Part shown: positions 59,218 through 64,000 of the stretch, piece by piece | How the letters are laid out: each line of letters opens with the position of its first letter | Numbering within the stretch: position 1 is the first letter of the stretch | Assembly: GCF_003860125.1 (NCBI RefSeq) | Contig: NZ_RQYL01000014.1 | Span: 1 to 64,000 of the forward strand | Direction: 5' to 3' | Length of the DNA: 64,000 bases | Source: Fretibacterium sp. OH1220_COT-178 | GTDB taxonomy: Bacteria > Synergistota > Synergistia > Synergistales > Aminobacteriaceae | Made by a program: the position numbers and the translations under genes | Notes under the pieces: generated by a model | Told to the model about the DNA's origin: nothing | Database searches by the model: none | Seen by the model: the letters and a program-made list of their open reading frames with translations, nothing else

Positions 59218-60846
59218 TTATCGGCCTTTGATCTCGATGCGTCCGTCCGTCTCCGGCGCCACCCGCCCCTCGGGAAAGGAGAGGATATAATCGAGCAGCA
59301 CGTCCAGGTCCCGCAGCTCCGTCGGCATCCTCTTCCCCTCGCCGAACACGAAGTAGCGGTCGCCGCCTCCCGCCGTCCAGGCATTGACGGCCACGGTATA
59401 CGTCTGTGCGTCGTCGACCTCCCGCCACTCCCCTTCCTTCCAAACGGAAAGGGACCGAAGCCGCGTTCCCCAGGAACCCAGCTTGCCCTCGGCGTCGAAA
59501 AGCGTCGGCTTTCCCTGGAGATCGTAGACGACCTTCAGTCCGGAGACCTGGAGGAACCCTCCGTCCGGAACGCGAAAGGCAGGATCGTAATTCTCGTCCT
59601 CTCGCATCAGAGCGGACGCGGAGAGCTCCATGACCTGACGGAGCTGAGCCCCCGTCAGCGAGACGATGTCGATGGTGTTTCCGAAGGGGAAGATATCGGC
59701 CAGCCACTTGATGGGAATCTCTCCGGCGGGGAACACCCGGTCCCCCCTCAGCGCGCCGCTGTTGACGAGCCCGACATCCGTTCCGAACTTCCAGCGCAGC
59801 GAGTCCGCCGCGAAGTTCCCCAAGGGCACCTCCTGAATACGCAAGGTCCTTTTGCGTCCGTCCAGGGGCTTTTCAAAGAAGCCCGCCGCCCTCTCCATCT
59901 TGCTGTTGAGCTTCTCCTCGTACTCCGAGGCGATCTTCATGACGGCGGTGTCCACCGGGACCTTGGGGGTGACGTTCAAGAGCCGCCAGGACGTCTGATC
60001 CCAAAGCAGCCTGCCGTTCTTTGTGACCAGAACGAGTTTCCCCACGAACTTCCCCATGGCGCCCCCCCAGGCCAGGACGGTCGGCCAATCGTCCGGGCCG
60101 CGGACGTAGTGCAGCTGCACCTCCTCCCTTTGGGACACCCCGCGGCCGATGATCGCATGGATTCCCGCGACCGACTCCGCCAGACGACGGTTCTCCCCCT
60201 CGCTGAGGTTGCTGAGCATCACGATGATATCCGCCCCTTGACGGTGCAGGTCGGCGACCATCTCGCGGGCGATCTCCGCCGTGTCGGGCAGAACCGTCAG
60301 CTCGTCGGCCCTCTTCGTCACGGAGAAGATCCAGGTGGAGAGCATCGCGAAGAAGCCGACCTTCATCTCGCCCGCGGGCACAATGACGTTTCGCACCAGG
60401 CGCTGCCGCATCTCGGGATCCGATACCGAGACGTTCGAGAGGACCATGGGGAAGTCGGCGTGGGCCAGCGCCCCCTTCAGATGGTCCCATCCGTAGTCGA
60501 ACTCGCGCTTGCCGATCATGCCCACCTGAACTCCCGCGGCCGACAGCGCGGAGAACTCGGGAAGGCCGCCAAAATAACGCCATAGGGGGCCGTTGACGGC
60601 CTCTCCGGTCTGGACGAAAATGGCGTTCGGGTCCTGGGAGCGTTCCTGGCGGACGACCCCGGAGACGTGGCTCAGCCCCCCGATGCGCACCGAGGTCTTG
60701 TTCAGCTTTTCCGAGATCGGAAGAAGCTGGCTTTTCAGATGGCTGATGGAAAGGATCGTCACCTTCCCGTCCCGAGCGCATGCCGGGCAGGCATGGAGAA
60801 GCAAAATCCCGCACAGCAGGAAGAACCCGATCGTCCGTCGTCTCAA
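59218..60846 (-). CDS. exported 5'-nucleotidase-family protein with degenerate metallophosphatase domain
   Basis: A 542-aa protein with a signal peptide (residues 1-25, ending ACPACA), built like UshA-type 5'-nucleotidases: an N-terminal calcineurin-like domain (about 28-300) and a C-terminal nucleotide-specificity domain (about 320-540). The C-terminal half looks normal: GNFAADSLRW, GLVNSGALRGD, FPFGNT and NAWTAGGGDRYFVF. In the N-terminal half every metal-ligand motif is altered: TNDxH is ISHLK, AGD is TGE, GNHEFD is GKREFD, LSH is LSN and GHTH is GRGVS. It should not hydrolyse phosphates but could bind nucleotides in the periplasm. TTG start, one base after the upstream c-di-GMP gene stop. 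Confidence 0.85.
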   Translation of the reverse strand: MRRRTIGFFLLCGILLLHACPACARDGKVTILSISHLKSQLLPISEKLNKTSVRIGGLSHVSGVVRQERSQDPNAIFVQTGEAVNGPLWRYFGGLPEFSALSAAGVQVGMIGKREFDYGWDHLKGALAHADFPMVLSNVSVSDPEMRQRLVRNVIVPAGEMKVGFFAMLSTWIFSVTKRADELTVLPDTAEIAREMVADLHRQGADIIVMLSNLSEGENRRLAESVAGIHAIIGRGVSQREEVQLHYVRGPDDWPTVLAWGGAMGKFVGKLVLVTKNGRLLWDQTSWRLLNVTPKVPVDTAVMKIASEYEEKLNSKMERAAGFFEKPLDGRKRTLRIQEVPLGNFAADSLRWKFGTDVGLVNSGALRGDRVFPAGEIPIKWLADIFPFGNTIDIVSLTGAQLRQVMELSASALMREDENYDPAFRVPDGGFLQVSGLKVVYDLQGKPTLFDAEGKLGSWGTRLRSLSVWKEGEWREVDDAQTYTVAVNAWTAGGGDRYFVFGEGKRMPTELRDLDVLLDYILSFPEGRVAPETDGRIEIKGR

Positions 60847-60847
60847 G

Positions 60848-63526
60848 TTACGTCAACCTCTCCTTCTGTATCAATCTCTCGGCCTCCGCCCAGGCCATCG
60901 GTTTGGAGAAATAGTAGCCCTGAGCCTTGCCGCACCCCGCCTCGCCCAGCCAGGAGAGCTGCTCCTCCGTCTCGACCCCCTCGGCGATGGTGTCCAGGTT
61001 CAGGACGTTGGCCATGTCGATGATGGTGCGCAGCATCCTGGCGTCCTTCTCGGAGTCGAACACGTGGCGGACGAACGCCATATCCAGCTTGATGCAGTCG
61101 AGCGGCAGGGAGTGGATGTATTGAAGCGACGAGTACCCCGTTCCGAAATCGTCCAGAAAGATCCGGATTCCCATCCCCCGCAGCTTGTCGAGCGTGGCGC
61201 TGACCCCCTTGAGGTTGTCGATCAGGACGCTCTCGGTCACCTCGATGACGAAACAGGAGGGGTCCACATGCGCCTCCTCCAGGTAGCTCCGGATGAGGTC
61301 CGCCGCATAGGGCTTCTGCAAGAGGTTGGAGGACCCGTTGGCGGAGAAGTAGAGGGTACTGGAGGATTTTCGGATGGCCTCCAGGGCCCGGCGCATCATA
61401 CAGCGGTCGATCTCGCCGATCAGGCCCATGCGCTCGGCATAGGGGACGAACTTCGAGGGCGGCAGGAAGCCCTTGGTGGGGTGCATCCAGCGCACCAGGG
61501 TCTCGAATCCGCTCAATCGCCGCTCCTTGATGGAGTAGACGGGCTGGAAATAGGGGACGAACTCGTCGTTCCCTATGGCCGCATGGATCTCCGCCCTCAT
61601 GCTGAGCACGGAGGACGAGAACAGAACCTCCTCCTGAACGTCATGCCCGTCGAAGAAGACGACGGCGCCGAGGCCGGACTTCTTCGCCTGCTTCAGGGCA
61701 TTCGTGGCCTTCTCGATGATCACCGAGGGGGAGCTGCAGGCCGCGACATCCGGCAGGACCCCGATGCTCGCGCTCGGGTAGACCGTCCCCTCGCCCACCT
61801 CGCAGGGAACGCTGATCACATCCCGAATTTCCTCCAGAAGCCGGTTCAGCCTCTCCTTTTTCAGAGCGTCGTCCTGATCCTGAATCAAAATGGCGAACTC
61901 GTCGCCGCCCGTTCGGTAGGCCGTGCCCCTGTCCCCGAGAGTGGACTTGATCCGTTCGGCGATCATCACCAGGATCCTGTCCCCATTGACGTTGCCGACC
62001 TCGGCGTTGATGCTCTTGAAGTGGTCCATGTTGACGAGCGCCAGGTTCGACAGGGAGGGATCGCACGATTCGGCCTCCTTGAGGATGCAGCCCAGGGTAT
62101 CGACGAGCGACATGCGGTTGGGAAGCCCCGTGAGATCGTCGTAGTAAAGCTTCCAGGCGAGACGGGTCTCCAGACGCTTGCGCTCCCGGAGGTCGCGCGC
62201 AAGGAAGAGGACCAGCTTGCGCTTACCGAAGGTGATGGCACGCTGATGGATCTCGACGGGCACCTCCGTGCCGTCGCTGCAGCACAGAAAGGCCTCATAG
62301 ACGGCCTGATCCTCGTTGGCCCGGATGGGCGTATCCACCCCCGACTTGCGGATCAGGGCGGTGATCGGGATTCCCTCGTGGTCCTGGAAGGTCTCCGAAA
62401 GCCCCAGGATGCGCTGGGCCTCCGAGTTCACCAGGGCGACCTTGCCGGACAGGTTGCAGAGGATCATGGCGTCAGGGATGTTCATGAGCAGATGTTCCAG
62501 GGTCCCGAACACCACGTTGAAGGATCGGGAGAGGTCGGAGATCTCGTCCGATCGGGTCACGGGGACCCGCAGGGACAGCCGGAGCTCGCTGGTGATCGTG
62601 TCGGCGACCTCTCGGAGCTTTTCCAGGCGCTTCAGCACCAGCCGCGAGAGAAGCTCGGTCACGACCACGGCGAGGACGACCCCGTTCAGAAATATCCAGA
62701 AGTAGGAGCTGTAAATCGCTTTTTTGCCCTCGTTATAGATATGGCGCGGAGTGCGGCACGCCACCGCGTAGGGCGATCCCGCTCCGAGGACCTCGCCGCG
62801 CATCTGCCAGACGGAGGCCTTGCCGTCCGCCTCCTGCTCTATGACGACCTTGCCGCTCCAACGGGCCGGATACTCCTGTCCCGGAACGGAGACGAACTCG
62901 CAGGGAATGCCCAGGTTCTCCGAGATCTCCTGCAATTTTTTGGAAAAATCGATCCCCGCCACGACCAGGCCGCGCGAGGGGCCGCTCCAGTTGGTCATCA
63001 GAATGGGGTTGGCGCCGAACAGATAAACGCTCTCCCCCAGCTTCAGCATGTGGGGGGAGGCGTCCTGATCGTTGGAATAATCCTTTGTCCCCTCGGAGGC
63101 CGCAAGTCGGGCACCGATGCTCCGAAGCTGCTCCAGCATCGCCTCGGACAGGGGAATTTCGCCTCCGAGCTCGTTGACCGTGTAGCCCGTCACGGTGTTC
63201 ATGTCCCTGTCCAGGACCGCCAGGAAGTCGACGTCCAAGGCCCGCAGGCTCGTACCCGTCAACAGCTCGTCGAAACGGGAGGGGTCCTTCGTCTCCATGA
63301 AGGCGTACATGGCGTCCCAGGCCCCCCAGTCGGAGACATAGCCGACCAGTCGATTGACCTCGTCGTCGATATACCCCTGCAGGAGGAACATGTCCTGCTC
63401 GAAAAAGCGGCGTTCCACGGTTTCGAATGCCTTTACGGTCCTGTAGTTCGTGGTGAAGCTCATGACCAGGGAGAGCCCCAGAAGGGTCCCCACGATGATC
63501 CGAAAGGCTTTTTTCTGCAATCTCAT
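60848..63526 (-). CDS. membrane c-di-GMP protein: CHASE4-HAMP-PAS-GGDEF-EAL
   Basis: An 892-aa protein. First helix about 9-28; a CHASE4 sensor (about 40-260) with YVSDWGAWDAMYAF; second helix about 272-295; HAMP about 296-345; PAS about 350-450; GGDEF domain about 460-620; EAL domain about 640-890. The GGDEF signature is present as TGGDEFAIL, but the usual metal-binding Asp of DxDxFK is Asn (VNMDHFKSIN). The EAL domain keeps FETLVRW, EVTES, LDDFGTGYSS, IKLDMAF, AEGVE and AQGYYFSKP. It is probably a phosphodiesterase with a regulatory GGDEF domain. It is followed after one base by a nucleotidase-like exported protein. Confidence 0.9.
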   Translation of the reverse strand: MRLQKKAFRIIVGTLLGLSLVMSFTTNYRTVKAFETVERRFFEQDMFLLQGYIDDEVNRLVGYVSDWGAWDAMYAFMETKDPSRFDELLTGTSLRALDVDFLAVLDRDMNTVTGYTVNELGGEIPLSEAMLEQLRSIGARLAASEGTKDYSNDQDASPHMLKLGESVYLFGANPILMTNWSGPSRGLVVAGIDFSKKLQEISENLGIPCEFVSVPGQEYPARWSGKVVIEQEADGKASVWQMRGEVLGAGSPYAVACRTPRHIYNEGKKAIYSSYFWIFLNGVVLAVVVTELLSRLVLKRLEKLREVADTITSELRLSLRVPVTRSDEISDLSRSFNVVFGTLEHLLMNIPDAMILCNLSGKVALVNSEAQRILGLSETFQDHEGIPITALIRKSGVDTPIRANEDQAVYEAFLCCSDGTEVPVEIHQRAITFGKRKLVLFLARDLRERKRLETRLAWKLYYDDLTGLPNRMSLVDTLGCILKEAESCDPSLSNLALVNMDHFKSINAEVGNVNGDRILVMIAERIKSTLGDRGTAYRTGGDEFAILIQDQDDALKKERLNRLLEEIRDVISVPCEVGEGTVYPSASIGVLPDVAACSSPSVIIEKATNALKQAKKSGLGAVVFFDGHDVQEEVLFSSSVLSMRAEIHAAIGNDEFVPYFQPVYSIKERRLSGFETLVRWMHPTKGFLPPSKFVPYAERMGLIGEIDRCMMRRALEAIRKSSSTLYFSANGSSNLLQKPYAADLIRSYLEEAHVDPSCFVIEVTESVLIDNLKGVSATLDKLRGMGIRIFLDDFGTGYSSLQYIHSLPLDCIKLDMAFVRHVFDSEKDARMLRTIIDMANVLNLDTIAEGVETEEQLSWLGEAGCGKAQGYYFSKPMAWAEAERLIQKERLT

Positions 63527-63745
63527 ACCGAGTCCCCTCGATCCATACGGCCCGCCCTACGACACCAACGCCCTCAAAGCCCGAAATTTTTGCTCAATGC
63601 AAGGACCCGGCACTGCCGAAGCGGCATTTGGATACGGACACGACCAATCAGCGTCGCGTCTCGTACGATCCACGACAGAAAGTAGTATAACATCAATTTC
63701 CGAGGAGTCCCCATAAAACAGCCCCTCAGGGGGGTCAAGTTGAAA

Positions 63746-63778
63746 GCCTTTAAGATTATACACGATGAATCTTAAGGC
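63746..63778 (-). terminator. hairpin after livF
   Basis: On the minus strand GCCTTAAGATT pairs with AATCTTAAAGGC with a one-base bulge, followed by TTTCAACTT. It begins at the livF stop codon. A second short hairpin (CCCC/GGGG) with TGTTTTAT lies at about 63712-63733. Confidence 0.55.
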
Positions 63779-64000
63779 CTATCCGCCCAAATACGCCTCC
63801 TTGACGCGCGGATCCCTCAACAGGTCCTCGCCCGTCCCCTGGATGGCAACGGTGCCGACCTCCAGCACGTAGGCCTTGTGCGCCACCTTCAGAGCCGCGA
63901 AGGCGTTCTGCTCCACCAGCAGGATGGTACGGCCCTGGGCGTTGATCGTGCGGATGATCCCGAAGACCTCCTCGACGAGGATGGGCGCCAGCCCCAGCGA
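63779..64000 (-). CDS. livF: branched-chain amino acid ABC transporter ATP-binding protein LivF (3' end only)
   Basis: The last 73 codons of a LivF-type ATPase, cut by the window edge. SLGLAPILVEEVFGIIRTIN and GRTILLVEQNAFAALKVAHKAYVLEVG are the family's Walker B-following segment and switch region (EQN replaces the usual switch His). It ends RDPRVKEAYLGG, the normal LivF C-terminus. The other liv genes should lie beyond the edge. Confidence 0.92.
   Translation of the reverse strand, partial: SLGLAPILVEEVFGIIRTINAQGRTILLVEQNAFAALKVAHKAYVLEVGTVAIQGTGEDLLRDPRVKEAYLGG

Noticed and set aside
60593-63685. A 1,030-codon open frame on the plus strand opposite the c-di-GMP gene
   Set aside because: It has no domain or low-complexity signal of its own and mirrors the codon periodicity of the GC-rich minus-strand genes. 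It spans two of them, so it is a shadow.
1-64000. tRNA, rRNA, prophage or integrase-bordered island
   Set aside because: I did not recognise any tRNA-like cloverleaf with a CCA end, rRNA segment, phage structural gene or intact integrase in the window.

Overview
The window looks like part of a chromosome from a GC-rich, amino-acid- and peptide-fermenting anaerobe. Synergistota is my best guess, for example a Fretibacterium-like oral lineage. This is inferred from gene content: a complete glycine cleavage operon, a TRAP transporter, iron, betaine and branched-chain amino acid ABC systems, D-aminoacylase with an amino acid racemase, an NADH oxidase, and frequent TTG/GTG starts behind strong GGAGG sites. 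No rRNA or tRNA was recognised, so the assignment is not proven. Most genes are strongly GC-rich. The stretches at about 1-2380 and 3780-9130 are clearly AT-richer and look acquired.

Region 1 (1-9.2 kb) is the AT-rich catabolic island. A near-consensus promoter and a roughly 265-nt leader carrying a perfect 14-bp palindrome precede a two-subunit class I fumarase/tartrate dehydratase-type hydro-lyase. Then come a GC-rich class II fumarase (fumC), an MmgE/PrpD protein, a PatB/MalY-type C-S lyase/aminotransferase, a DUF5058 membrane protein with an unnamed membrane partner, and a membrane dipeptidase (M19). Together they suggest uptake and breakdown of an unidentified dipeptide or amino acid conjugate whose carbon ends as a dicarboxylic acid. 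This is the best candidate here for an undescribed system.

Region 2 (9.2-31.7 kb): a TRAP transporter (dctP-dctQ-dctM, minus strand) diverges from thrC-thrB-ACT protein. Next are a two-component system facing a Spy/ZraP-like exported protein, a broken ogt, an acetyltransferase, a PLP decarboxylase, a divergent MerR-SDR pair, an EamA exporter, an NADH oxidase with a 63-aa companion, and an N-acyl-D-amino-acid deacylase. The deacylase has been separated from its former operon partner, an aspartate/glutamate racemase. A 2,062-bp insertion flanked by a 146-bp direct repeat lies between them. It carries a PadR regulator with a clear operator, a methyltransferase, a truncated solute-binding protein gene and a transposase remnant.

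Region 3 (31.9-47.7 kb): a BMP-type ABC transporter operon ends in a ROK sugar kinase and a SIS isomerase. After it come two secreted proteins (one a beta-helix repeat protein), an Rpn nuclease/transposase-like gene with an in-frame 12-bp repeat, an Fe3+ ABC transporter, manA and a DUF3798 binding protein.

Region 4 (47.7-64 kb): gcvT-gcvH-gcvPA-gcvPB, an Lrp/AsnC regulator and lplA form a glycine-catabolism module with its lipoylation enzyme. A complete OpuC-type betaine/choline importer, a palindromic intergenic element, an acetyltransferase and a tiny Cys-rich (probably 2Fe-2S) protein follow. On the minus strand a CHASE4-HAMP-PAS-GGDEF-EAL protein lies one base upstream of an exported 5'-nucleotidase-family protein whose metal-binding motifs are all lost. 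The window ends inside livF.
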